Below, one piece after another: positions 32,101 to 42,422 of a stretch of 64,000 nucleotides of DNA. Source of the stretch: Rhynchopus euleeides (taxonomy: Eukaryota > Euglenozoa > Diplonemea > Diplonemida > Diplonemidae); the NCBI GenBank assembly GCA_963210315.1, contig OY723304.1, positions 1,178,001 through 1,242,000 of the forward strand, in the 5' to 3' direction. A program made the translations under genes and the position numbers. The number at the start of each line of letters is the position of its first letter. Position 1 is the first letter of the stretch. A model generated the notes under the pieces. That model was not told the origin of the DNA. It made no database searches and saw nothing but the letters and a program-made list of their open reading frames with translations.

Positions 32101-35058
32101 GCGTGGAGGGCGCAGAGGCGGACGAGGTCAGGGTGGGCCACCCCGCTGACGGCCTTCAGCGCAGCCGCAGAAGCCCCCGTGGCGGTGTTCGCCGCGGCCT
32201 CGGTGTACATCCCGCCACGGGTCTTCTTCCGCGCCCGCTTCGCCTGGCGCAGCAAACGGCCGTACCTGTAAGGCGATGGAAAGGAATGGTTGTACGACGA
32301 ATCACACTGAAAACAGGAAATGGTGATAATGAAGTAGTCTTCTTCGTGACTTGGAAAAGTCATGAAGAAGAGAGGAAGAGAGAATGACAATGAATGAGAT
32401 AAAAAAAATCTATCGGTTCTGACTCTGCCAGCATATGTTGTTGCGATGTAAAAAAAAAGAACGAAGGGAGGGGAGAAAAAAGGAGGCTGAAGAGCCTGCA
32501 TACCTTGCGTTGTTGCAGTTGCCATAACCCAACAGGAAGCGGTTCACCTTGCTCTGGGTAATCCCAGACAAGGCAGCAGAAGAGAGGTTGGGGGCCCTCT
32601 GCGCCAAGAACGATGCATTCCCAGCCACACACTCTGCGAGGTCTTGTGTGGAGGGTAGCGAAGGGAGGTCTTCGGGTGATGCCGACGCCATTGCAGCTTC
32701 ATCGTAGCCGATGAACCTTGCCAATGTGCTCGCAAACCCCTGGATGCAGGGAACCCAGACCTCCGCAAATACATCGTGGTGATCCTTCACCACCTCCAAC
32801 GCCTCAGCCCGCCCCACCTCCTCCTCACCGTGGCGGGGTTGTCCCCAATGCTTCCGCAGGGCAGGGAAGTCGTTGTCGGCGGAGTCGGCGCTCAGGTCGC
32901 GGGCGAGGAGGTGCAGCGGCCTCAGCACACCCCATCCCGCCTCGAAGTTGACCTCGAGGCGGCCCGTCTCCTCGTTCAACCGCCTGGGCTTGAGGTCGTT
33001 GAGGAACCTCAAGTACAGGCTGCCAATGAAATGGCAGGCTGCACAGTAGGCGGCGACGGTGGGGGTCCCCAGAAGAGTGAGGATCTCTGTCGCAGTCGGG
33101 GTGAACCGCTCCTCTCTCACCATCTCCAGGATGGAGGCGGAGAACTTGAGGAGGCGGGAGCACTGCTGAGGACGGGCATGCCACTTCGACCCCCGCTCAC
33201 GGGCAAACCCCAGGCCCCGGGGGTAGCGCATGTCAAGTGCTTTCCCAAGCTCAGCATCCACGAAAATGACCCCGGCGGTTGACCGGCCGTTTGTCGGGTC
33301 GAGGACTGCAAGTACGCTGGCAACGTTGGCTGCCGGGTCGACCCGATGAGACATCATCAAGGCCTTCCCCGCCGTCTGCACTGCGTACTTCAGTGCGCCT
33401 CCAACCTTATGGTGCATGCACCGTAGGTGGACGATGGCGCCCCCCGCGTCCCTGGTCGCCTTCGCCTCCGTGCTAGCATGGTCGCTCAGGGTGGCGTTGC
33501 TAATACGGAGCTTGTGGGCGGAGACTATGCGGCGGACCGCCTGCAGGTTGGAGGTCTTCCCTGCAGCCTTCCCGTTCTTCAGGGGGAGGGCGGAGGCGCA
33601 GGCCCCGCGTACGCGATTCTCGTCTGCAGCGACGTGGGCGGTGACAACGTGCAGCGAGACACTACTCCGGCCCAAGGAGGAGGTGGCATCGTGGGCGAGG
33701 GAGAGGGTGGCCTTCTGCCGGTCTTTGCCTAGGCCCCCTCCGCCGGTCTGCGTCCTCGCGACATCCTCCAAGAAGACGGCGAAGGAAGCCGCTCCGCTCG
33801 GGATCTCGAATTCGCGGAGCGTCCAGCGAGAGGGGATCGGCATCTCCACCCCATCGCTCAGGAGCTTGATGATGTCGCGCAGCACCCTGCGCGACGACTC
33901 CTGACCGATGCCAGCCATCCGCAACTCCAACAGCGCCCGCAGCACCTTCATGGGGTAGGGCTCGGTGCAGGACTTCCGGCCCGTCACCCCACGAAGAACA
34001 ATGTCCCCCTTGCGCCCGAGAACCTCGTGCGCAGCAGCCAACTCCTCCGTCAGCTGCGCAATGCGGTCCTTCGCCCTCAGCAAGGCCTTCTGCAAAGCCT
34101 TGACCTGCAAGACCCGCTCGGGGAGGGTCTTGGAGGGGCGCCCCACGGGGGCCGGCGGAGGCGTGCCCTGTCCGACGAAGTGGAGGCTGCACGGCCGTCC
34201 CGGCACTGCATTTCCGATGCAGTACTTCTTCTTCATCCCCCGGGTATCACTACCCTTCTCGTGAGGATGCAGAGCAGAAGACATGCAGTCGGCGTTCTCC
34301 TTCACCAGGGAGAAGAGGGCGGTGTCCGACACCTTCGCACCTGCGGGCAAGAGGGAGCGCAGGAGAGTCAGGTACTCGGCGCTGCTGATGCAGCACCACC
34401 CCTCACCAGCAGCCACAGCGTCACGCAACGCGTCCATCGCAGTCGCAACGGGGGAGTCGGTGTTGGCGTGGGAGGCGGAGTCAACGGGGCAGGCGGAGTC
34501 GGCGAGGTCGGCGAGGTCATCGAGGCTGGCGAGGTCGGCAGGGTCACTGCACACAGAAGAACCAATGTCGACATCGTCGGCGGGACTCGTCGGAGACGTC
34601 GGTGGGAGCGCGGCAGGCAGAGGTTTCGGCGGCACGGGAGTCGGTGACGGAGGCGCCTCAGGCTCATCAGGCTCGTCGTTGCCAGCAGCAGCAGGACCCC
34701 GCGTGACCGCCGAGATCACGCTCTGCGAGACGGGATCCGCATCCTCGGGGTGGGGGAGGAGCGCCGCCTGATCAGCGAGATCATCGGGCTCACCCAGAGG
34801 AGCGATCAGGACATCGTCGGGGAAGCAGCGGCCCGGGGACGAAGCAGTCAACTGCCGGATTGCCTCTTCGGAGGAGAGGGGATTGGGCCGACGGATATCT
34901 GCCAAGCAATACATCTTCTGCACGCCGTTTGAGGTCCGGCTCGTTACGGGTTTCGGCCATCCTGCGTTGCGGAGAAGCGCACCCGCGACCTTCCCCGTAG
35001 TCTCGTCTGGGATACCCTGCAGCTTGCACGCTTCCGCGAAGGTAACCAAGCCGGACAT
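29145..35058 (-). CDS. RNase-H-like transposase with C-terminal OTU protease domain, two exons
   Basis: Exons 35058-32504 and 32265-29145 join in phase 2 (AAG|GTATGC donor, CCTTACAG acceptor) to 1891 residues. The first ~350 residues are acidic/proline-rich with helical patches. About 450-600 looks like an RNase-H-fold transposase core: LAHDATSSLGR (Asp near 457), LSDHAST (Asp near 526) and a following LRCMHHKVG, the order seen in hAT-like enzymes. Exon 2 starts very basic (LLRQAKRARKKTRGG). About 1190-1290 weakly recalls a Josephin-like fold (ASLNWFLGE ... LHWMVAF) but without an evident catalytic Cys. The end is an OTU deubiquitinase domain: PGDGNCLFHAF with Cys at about 1711 and GDHFMWI with His at about 1863. 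A second copy begins at 61956. The transposase-protease fusion is read directly; superfamily placement is inference. Confidence 0.82.
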
Positions 35059-35230
35059 TATCAGAAGCTGTGGAACGTGCCAGTGCCTGCAGTGGGTTAG
35101 TGCTGTGTGAGCAACGTAGGTGCAGCAAAGTTAAAGTTAAGCAGTCTGCTGAGGGGTCCGCACACAACATCTGGGAGGCACGCAGAGTGACCGAGAGTGG
35201 AGGGGGCAAGGGGAGACACCGTTCTGTTTC

Positions 35231-35720
35231 GGTTACAATCGGTTACATGCCAAGAACAATCGGTTACAATCGGTTACATGCCAAGAACGATCGGTTACAA
35301 TCGGTTACATGCCAAGAACAATCGGTTACAATCGGTTACAATCGGTTACATGACGAGGGCAATCGGTTACAATCGGTTACATGCCAAGAACAATCAGTTA
35401 CAATCGGTTACATGCCAAGAACGATCGGTTACAATCGGTTACATGACGAGAACAATCGGTTACAATCGGTTACATGCCGAGAACAATCGGTTACAATCGG
35501 TTACATGCCAAGAACGATCGGTTACAATCGGTTACATGACGAGGACAATCGGTTACAATCGGTGACATGCCGAGAACAATCGGTTACAATCGGTTACATG
35601 CCGAGAACAATCAGTTACAATCGGTTACATGCCAAGAACGATCGGTTACAATCGGTTACATGACGAGGACAATCGGTTACAATCGGTTACATGCCGAGAA
35701 CAATCGGTTACAATCGGTTA
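35231..35720. repeat. 31-bp tandem array upstream of the transposase gene (left copy)
   Basis: Unit CGGTTACAATCGGTTACATG plus an 11-bp variable tail (CCAAGAACAAT, CCAAGAACGAT, CCGAGAACAAT, ACGAGGACAAT and others), about 16 units. It is free of stops in all three plus-strand frames. A related but diverged array (CCGAATTGGT/GAATAGGTC units) continues to about 35935. Confidence 0.95.
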
Positions 35721-35990
35721 CGAATCGGTAGCGAATAGGTCCGAATAGGTCTGGGACATGCCGAATTGGTCCGAATTGGTAGTGAATAGGTCTGAATAGG
35801 TCTGTGACATGCCGAATTGGTTCGAATTGGTAGCGAATAGGTCCGAATTGGTTGCGAATAGGTCCGAATAGGTCTGTAACAGGCCGAATTGGTCCGAATT
35901 GGTGGTGAATAGGTCCGAATAGGTCTGTAGAATAGGCTGATCGGTGACGATCGGTTACATGCCAAGGCTGATCGGGTTACAATCGGTTAC
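35721..35990. repeat. Diverged flanking array
   Basis: Alternating CCGAATTGGTCCGAATTGGT and GAATAGGTCCGAATAGGTCT blocks, probably a derivative of the adjacent 31-bp array. It ends with two more canonical GATCGGTTACATG units. Confidence 0.85.
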
Positions 35991-36188
35991 ATGCAAAGCC
36001 CAAAGTTAGAGGGCGGACCGTCAGGCTGGGGTCGATGCAACAAAAATTCTATTGTCCTCAGAAGGGCCACTAGACCCCAAAATCGGTCCCATATGGGTCC
36101 TGGGGGGGTCTGAGACCCTGTCGCACCCTGTCGTACCCTTGCCAAATGCGTTTAAACACGTTTTTTCGTGTTTTGGGACGACAACGTC

Positions 36189-36219
36189 GGGGCGCGGGCG
36201 GCTTCGCCGCCCGCGCCCC
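36189..36219. other. Perfect 14-bp-stem GC hairpin
   Basis: GGGGCGCGGGCGGC, a 3-base TTC loop, then the exact complement. It could fold stably in DNA or RNA. It lies in the 5' end of the left OTU transposon and has no assigned role. Confidence 0.85.
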
Positions 36220-36985
36220 CCCGCGCCCCCCTGGCCGTGTACGACCCCCTGCATCCGCCGCCCTCGCCCAGTAGCATACCTTCCTGCCGGGCCGTCGGAC
36301 ATGCCTGTTTCGTTTCCAGCTTCTGTATGTCAGCATATGGTACATGATCACGTGTCTCGAGGTGGACTTGGTTTGCTGCACGTGTCTGTTCGCAGCAACA
36401 GCTGCTGCACTACGACGTGGTGACGCCAGCTGGTCCCCGTTTTGCCCCTCGCCGGCAGGCTAGCCTTGAGGATTCTGGGCTGGGAGCGTTGTGTCTCGGT
36501 TAGGTTCCCTGCTGAGAAGTGACTACCACTTTTTCTTCGAAAATCGCATTGTCTCCAAGTATTTTTTGTTGCTTTTTGATCCCTACCAATTTTGCTGAAC
36601 GGTCCCTCCTCTACCCAAAGTTGTCTCTGATCCCGATTGTTTTTGCTAGTGACCACACACCACGTCTCTGCCGTCTCTGTCAACATGTATTTTGCCACAC
36701 CCCTGCCCGTCAACCAAGCCATTCACTGCCTAGTCTCGTGATTGCGGGTCGGGGTGATGGCCATTGTGCCCTTGTGAACCCCTGTGTGCCCTGTTTGGGA
36801 CCCCATGTGGGGTGATAGAGAGGTGGTGAAGTGCCCCCCTGGACCCCCAGACCCCGAGAAACACCGAAAAATGGCAGTCTCGATGTGTGGTGGGGTCCGA
36901 TTCCCCGTTTTTTCGGCCGAAATCGGACCAAATAATTTCGGAGACACAATTTTCTTAGGGATCTCTGTTAGCTACGCACCTGCTA

Positions 36986-37623
36986 CTAAATAGAAGGGGG
37001 TGGCCGAATAGAAGGGGGGGTCTGGAAATTCGAAATCCAGAAAATTTTAGGCCGAATACAAGGGGGGGGGGTCTTGTATTCGGCGGTCCGTGAATTTTGG
37101 CCAATTTTCAAATTTTCAGCCTGTTTTTTCAGTCCTAACAGGCACCCCATGGTCAAAATGACCCCACTGCGATCCGCACGGAATCTAAACATTCAAAAGA
37201 ACAGGGTTTTGGACACCAGTGTGGGGGTCCCTGCAGGTGGCTGACTCCTGGGAATATCCTCCCATTATCAGGAGCCAAACCAGACCCACATTTCATGGGT
37301 GAAACTTGACACCTCCACTCACAAAATGACCCCACCACGATCCGCACGGATTCCGAATAGTGCAATGGAAGGCGAAAATCGCGATTCCACGAGGTCACCT
37401 GGAGCAAAATTCGCCAAAATTGGGGAAAATCACGGACTGCCGAATACAAGACCCCCCCCCCCCCCCCTTGTATTCGGCCACCCCCTTGTATTTGGCCACC
37501 CACTGCAAAAATTGCCCAAAATTTTGGGTTTTGAAAACCCCCCAAAAAAGGCGTTTATACGCCTATTACAAGGGGGGGGCTTCTATTTAGCCCCCCCCAG
37601 TAGGGGGGGTCTACTGGGGGAAA
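36986..37623. other. Non-coding spacer with poly-G/C inverted segments
   Basis: GCCGAATACAAGGGGG at about 37050 and the inverse CCCCCTTGTATTCGGCC at about 37460-37480 and 37005-37015 form loose inverted repeats that suggest a decayed element. No gene seen. Confidence 0.4.
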
Positions 37624-38719
37624 CATTGGCCAAATTTTGAGAAACACGTTTTTGACCCCAAAAAGGTCGTTCTGGTGCCAGAAAGTGCCCAATATACTCC
37701 GGAAACGCCCACTCCCAGGGGGTGGAATGCCCCCGACGATGCCGTTTTTAGCAACCAAAATTTTTGGGACAGAACTTGTACCTGGGCTGCACACCACAGG
37801 ACACATCAAGCAGAGCAAACACACCTCAACCTGCCAGATGCACAGAAGAACTGTTGTCGTTGATTGTTCTGAAACATAACAGCTTCTCGGTGCCCTCCAG
37901 AGGTCAAAAGCCAAGCCAATATGAGGTAATCGCGCCAGGAACAGTTGTGGGAGAAGTATGGTACAGTTCGTGTCCCATTTGACGCTGTTCTTGGGAGCTT
38001 ACGGCAGCTGGGTCTGTGTGGCACGGCGCATCCGTTGCCAGGGAGCGCGTCCTCGGGTGTGGTGCCTCACCTGCGAGCCTGTGGCACAGGGACGCCATAC
38101 GAGAGTCTCTCAGATGCCTCCTCTGATGGGAGGCAGCTGACTGGAACAGGCACCTGGTACAGCAGGCACGGGTACAAGAAGTGGCCAGAAATAGCGCTCA
38201 GCAGAAGCGCAAGATTTTCCCGTCTCAGCTTCCAGCCCCAACTTCCGCTCAACGGTATTGTCGGGAAGTACTCAGGCATGGCTGCATTGTCAAATGGGAG
38301 GCTGATTGGGTGCCACAAATGACTGGATTGAGGGAGTCGACGGAGTCTACAGTTGAGATACGGGCCAGTCTCTCAAAGGAAGAGGAAACCAGACCTGATT
38401 GCTCTCGCCGACGAGCAGGGTGTCGTGAAGGGCGCAGTTCACGTACCAGAACGACGGACGGACCTCCTGAGGGCCATCCGGCGCCGCTGGCAGTCCCTGA
38501 GGGTGATACAAAGGGCAACAGCGGAAATAAGCAGACTGCACAAATAGCCCCAGGTACAAGTTCTGTCCCAAAAAAATTCGTTGCTAAAAAAAGCATCGTC
38601 GGGGGCATACCACCCCCTGGGAGTGGGCGGAAACGAGTTTCCGGAGCATATTGGACACTTTCTGCCAGCAGAATCACCTTTTTAGGGTCAAAAACTCGTT
38701 TCTCAAAATTTGGCCAATG
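37624..38719. mobile_element. Degraded element with about 165-bp inverted ends
   Basis: 37624-37790 is a diverged inverted copy of 38552-38719, with tips CATTGGCCAAATTTTGAGAA. The interior has broken coding-like frames on the plus strand (for example a frame through 38080-38420 interrupted by a TGA near 38117), so it is probably a decayed gene. CACTA-like copy B has inserted immediately beyond the right tip, at TA. Confidence 0.65.
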
Positions 38720-38994
38720 TACACGGTGGACTCCAGCGGGGGTAGGGTAACCCTTTTCGGGAGTCTCAACTAGGGGGAGTCCAACTCCCGCTAGCGGGAG
38801 TATAGACTCCCGCTAGCGGGAGTCTATACTCCCGCTAGGGGGAGTCTGACTCCCCCTAGCGGGAGTCTTTTCACCTATTTTCACTCATTTTTCCCATGAT
38901 ACCTATGCAACGTGGCACTCGTCACTGAAGTACAGCCACACCAAACGAAACGGACGTTTCCACCTATCCCAGCTCGCAGACCTGATTCACAAAA

Positions 38995-39375
38995 ATGGGG
39001 AAGACGACAACGAAGCCGGCAGCGAAGCCGGCGGCAAAGTCGATTAAGAAGAAGAAGAGCGCAGAGAGTCCCGAGGCTGCGGAGGCGACGAACATTGTGC
39101 ATGATTTTTGCACGGCCTTCCTTGTTAAAAAAGGGGGCAGTGTGCTGACACTGGGATCCATTAGAAGGCTCCTAGCAACGGTGTTGAGCAAGGAGCTCCC
39201 CAAGCACAGCACCCAGGTGGCCAACGCAATCATCGCCATGTCTTCCCTGACATGGATAAGTTCGCTGTCAGGGAAGTCGCAACGATGCGGAAGGAGGGCG
39301 ATCTCCGTCATATACAAGGTGGAGGCGAAGTATGGCAAGGTGCAGGATACAAACGTGTCGTCGGGGGCAGCCTGA
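38995..39375 (+). CDS. Small lysine-rich transposon-encoded protein
   Basis: 126 residues, intact here and frameshifted in copy A. The N-terminus has a Lys/Ala/Pro-rich tail (TKPAAKPAAKSIKKKKSAE) like those of histones or DNA-binding proteins. A mainly helical region of about 80 residues follows (SVLTLGSIRRLLATVLSKEL, VANAIIAMSSLTWI), ending in KVEAKYGKVQ. No family recognised. The gene sits between two left-type tips of the transposon, as if captured between them. A DNA-binding accessory role is a guess. Confidence 0.6.
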   Translation: MGKTTTKPAAKPAAKSIKKKKSAESPEAAEATNIVHDFCTAFLVKKGGSVLTLGSIRRLLATVLSKELPKHSTQVANAIIAMSSLTWISSLSGKSQRCGRRAISVIYKVEAKYGKVQDTNVSSGAA

Positions 39376-39640
39376 AGCCGCGAATGATCGCGACACGGGC
39401 GAACGGCTTGGCACCGTGGGTCTGGATAGATGCTGGAGTTCGGCCGGGTGAAACCGGAAGTCGCAGCAAAATTTGCCCCCCCAGATTTCTTCCTCAAACC
39501 CACCCGTGGGCTGATCCGGCCTTGCACGGTGGACTCCAGCGGGGGTAGGGTACCACTACCGGGTTTAACCCTTTTCGGGAGTCTCAACTAGGGGGAGTCC
39601 AACTCCCGCTAGCGGGAGTATAGATCAGCAGTGGGCAACA

Positions 39641-40666
39641 ATGAGGCGATGCGGGGGGCGAGGGCACCGATGCTCACTGTGCGACATCCCAGAAGAACGC
39701 TGGTATCAACAGGTGCATCGATACCCGCACCTGACTCTCTCTGAGATGAAAGAGGCTGGCTACCCCTCCCTCTTGGCAGGTGTGCTTCCCAATGCCCGCT
39801 ACGTCACCCCAGCACTCCATGACTGCAAGGGGCTCGCCATGCGGCTGATCAGGGTACTGGATGAGACAACAAAAAAAATATTCGACAAGACCTGTACAAA
39901 CCTTGCACTGAATGTGTCGCAGAATGGGACAGGTGCTCAGTTCCGGAAGGTCGTGCTTGCCATGTCACAGGACACCACCTACAAGGGCTTGTTCCGCTAC
40001 CTCTTTGTCTCCCTTGCAGACCTCATGCATTTCCGGTATGCAGACATCCCCTGGCGCTTCTGGGGATGCAAGGATGAGTCAGCCCGGATTCCCTTCTTGC
40101 GTGCTCGGATCTCAGGGCATATATTTCACTGGTTGATGGAGCATGCCGAAAAGGGATCAACGCGCAATGCCTACGTACACAGTCTCCATCATTGGTGGGC
40201 TCCAGAAGATGCAGTGCCTCTGCAGAACAACGACGAATTTGAAGAAGCAGAGAACGGACATCGCAAGAAAGATGCCGTTACAATCGCCAGCTCCGCAACT
40301 TACGAGAGAGATCTTGCAATGTCAGAAGAGAAGCGGCGCGAATCGGGCATGCCTTGGAAGGTTGCGCACCTGTCGCAGGACGGGATCCTCGGGTATAGAG
40401 AAGTCATTCTGTGTCCGTGTCTGCACACCCGACACGCTCATAGATTGGCTGTGTATGTTCTTTGCACACAGTTGACACAGCTGCAGAAGGGGTTTGTGCA
40501 CTGCAACACACAGGACTTCGTTGAACCCATCAGCGCGCCCTACTTCCTGTTCCGGTTCCCCGAAGGACACCGCAATTTTGCCGCTCTGCTTGTGCAAAAT
40601 GCCAATCCCGCTGGGGGCGACTTTCACACCATTCGTGTCATCCGAGGCGACTTTGAGCACGCTTGA
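39641..40666 (+). CDS. Main CACTA-like transposon protein, family not recognised
   Basis: 341 residues. The N-terminus has a Cys/His cluster (CGGRGHRCSLCDIPEERWY) suggesting zinc binding. Conserved-looking blocks follow: YVTPALHDCKGLAMRLIRVL, PWRFWGCKDESARIPFLRAR, HIFHWLMEHAEKG, SLHHWWAPED and CPCLHTRHAHRL. Several Asp/Glu residues could form a catalytic site, but I cannot assign a DDE triad. Copy B stops after RVIRGDFEHA, whereas a +1 shift near 40574 leads into a frame to 40781 with an acidic tail, as in copy A. One of the two copies therefore carries a terminal frameshift. It is probably the transposase or part of it. Confidence 0.6.
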   Translation: MRRCGGRGHRCSLCDIPEERWYQQVHRYPHLTLSEMKEAGYPSLLAGVLPNARYVTPALHDCKGLAMRLIRVLDETTKKIFDKTCTNLALNVSQNGTGAQFRKVVLAMSQDTTYKGLFRYLFVSLADLMHFRYADIPWRFWGCKDESARIPFLRARISGHIFHWLMEHAEKGSTRNAYVHSLHHWWAPEDAVPLQNNDEFEEAENGHRKKDAVTIASSATYERDLAMSEEKRRESGMPWKVAHLSQDGILGYREVILCPCLHTRHAHRLAVYVLCTQLTQLQKGFVHCNTQDFVEPISAPYFLFRFPEGHRNFAALLVQNANPAGGDFHTIRVIRGDFEHA

Positions 40667-41314
40667 TCAACGCGCACAGCAGGAGGGGGATGACAGTTCT
40701 GACGAAGAAGATGAGGCCTGCAGGATGGCTTGTCTTGCCCAAGGTGTAACACAACTACGACAGGCGATGGCCGCACTTTGACACCTCAAATTCTAACCGC
40801 TCACCTCCGCAGGTGCAGCCGCTACCAGGAGGATAGGTAGGTAGTCCAGAGTCCGGGGAAACTGACAGAAGCAAAACAAGCCCCTCCCCATCCCTCTTCC
40901 ACCTTCCCCCCGCATGATTTTACCCCCCACGCCAGTAGACTGTAACTATATCATGGGAAAAATGGATGAAAATAGGTGAAAAGACTCCCGCTAGGGGGAG
41001 TCAGACTCCCCCTAGCGGGAGTATAGACTCCCGCTAGCGGGAGTCTTTGACACCCGCTCAGACTCCCGCTCCCAGACTCCCGCTAGGGCCGCTGGAGTCC
41101 ACCGTGTACACGCTTTTTTAGGTGCACACGGTGGGATCTTGTAAATTATTACGTGTATAACTACATGTATAAAGGGCCCAATATACTTGGTTTTTACTGG
41201 TCACATGGCAGTACGTGGGCAGTGAATACTTTCATATTATTAGCACTTACTTGACACTAACATGTCACATATCCAGGTTTACTTCACACATACTTGTCAT
41301 GTCAAGTAAAATAC

Positions 41315-41401
41315 TTTACATGTATTTTACATGTATTTTACATGTATTTTACATGTATTTTACATGTATTTTACATGTATTTTACATGTATTTTACATGT
41401 A
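41315..41401. repeat. 11-bp satellite, block 1
   Basis: About eight copies of ATTTTACATGT. The same register resumes at 42117 after the first inserted element. Confidence 0.97.
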
Positions 41402-42116
41402 CCGTCACTCAAGTAATGTTGGTGGGGTAATAACCCACGAACTTCTTCCAGAACCCCCAAATCCACCAAATTAGTACCCCACCAACATATTTACCCCACC
41501 AACAAATCTACCCCACCAATTTATTACCCCAATGCGCATCGCTGACTACCGTTTTCGTGGCGAACGCCTAAGGGGCCCGGCTGATGGCTACGTTCTCCAG
41601 AAAATGCATACGGCGTACGCGTGGGCGTGCGGCGCCTGCAAACGGCAGTCTATGTAGTACAAGAGACGGCCATGTCCGCACACCAAATCGGTCGTCAACC
41701 TCAGCAGCCTTCGAGCCTTCGAGTAGGTAATCGTACCTTTTGCACTTGTGCGCGAAGGAACCGTCTGTGAAAGGCAAGAGCAAAGGCCAGGGCTCAGCCT
41801 ACTGGGTGGCCTACTGTGTGCTGAGAGACCTGGAATACCAGCCGTACGCAATTTCTGCGTACGCGTGCGCAGCGCGGTTTCAGAAAGTGCGGACGGCGTA
41901 CGCACATGCGTACGCGCAGTCGGGGTGGGTGGGAAGGGGGCTCCAAATCCCAGGTGCCAGAAAAAATCGCCAAGTACAATGCGCCCCAGGGGTAATTATG
42001 TTGGTGGGGTAATAACCCACCAACTTTTTTCAGAGCCCCAAATCCACCAAATTAGTACCCCACCAACATATTTACCCCACCAATATATTACCCAACCAAC
42101 AAAACTTGAGTGACGG
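41402..42116. mobile_element. 715-bp element inserted in the satellite (first)
   Basis: Inverted ends CCGTCACTCAAGT (41402) and complement ending at 42116, flanked by TA on both sides; removal restores the 11-bp register exactly. About 100 bp near each end is repeated in direct orientation (ATGTTGGTGGGGTAATAACC at about 41416 and 41998). The interior has GCGTACGC palindromes and no transposase, so it is non-autonomous. Confidence 0.9.
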
Positions 42117-42422
42117 TATTTTACATGTATTTTACATGTATTTTACATGTATTTTACATGTATTTTACATGTATTTTACATGTATTTTACATGTATTTTA
42201 CATGTATTTTACATGTATTTTACATGTATTTTACATGTATTTTACATGTATTTTACATGTATTTTACATGTATTTTACATGTATTTTACATGTATTTTAC
42301 ATGTATTTTACATGTATTTTACATGTATTTTGCATGTATTTTGCATGTATTTTGCATGTATTTTGCATGTATTTTGCATGTATTTTACATGTATTTTACA
42401 TGTATTTTACATGTATTTTACA
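42117..42422. repeat. 11-bp satellite, block 2
   Basis: About 28 units; five consecutive units near 42327-42379 carry a TTTTGCATGTA variant, so this block has its own mutation history. Confidence 0.97.

Larger units (their letters stand above)
28017..36985 (-). mobile_element. 9 kb DNA transposon encoding a transposase-OTU protein (left copy)
   Basis: Left tip TAGAGGAGGCATAGC at 28017. At 36985 the complement of TAGCAGGTGCGTAGC is a diverged inverted match, and the inverted similarity continues for roughly 200 bp (28017-28170 versus 36985-36780). In between are 65-bp tandem repeats, one large two-exon gene on the minus strand (29145-35058), a 31-bp tandem array upstream of it, and a GC hairpin. 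A second copy in the opposite orientation begins near 58863. No clear target-site duplication was found, so exact ends are provisional. Confidence 0.7.
38722..41106 (+). mobile_element. CACTA-like transposon copy B
   Basis: Tips CACGGTGGACTCCAGCG at 38722 and complement ending at 41106, flanked by TA (38720-38721 and 41107-41108). Dense subterminal GACTCCCGCTAGCGGGAGTC-type palindromes occupy 38757-38870, 39575-39620 and 40980-41090. An extra left-type tip at 39525 splits the element into an inner 1.58 kb unit with the large gene and an outer segment with a small lysine-rich gene. It lacks the hAT insertion seen in copy A. Confidence 0.9.

Noticed and set aside
30558..32387. 609-codon plus-strand frame opposite the OTU transposase gene
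   Set aside because: Antisense shadow of a GC-rich coding exon; the minus strand has the domains and correct splice phase.
32266..32525. N-terminal extension of the second exon of the OTU protein as a separate gene start
   Set aside because: The sequence is pyrimidine-rich and intron-like; the GT/AG borders join the two large frames in phase, which explains it better.
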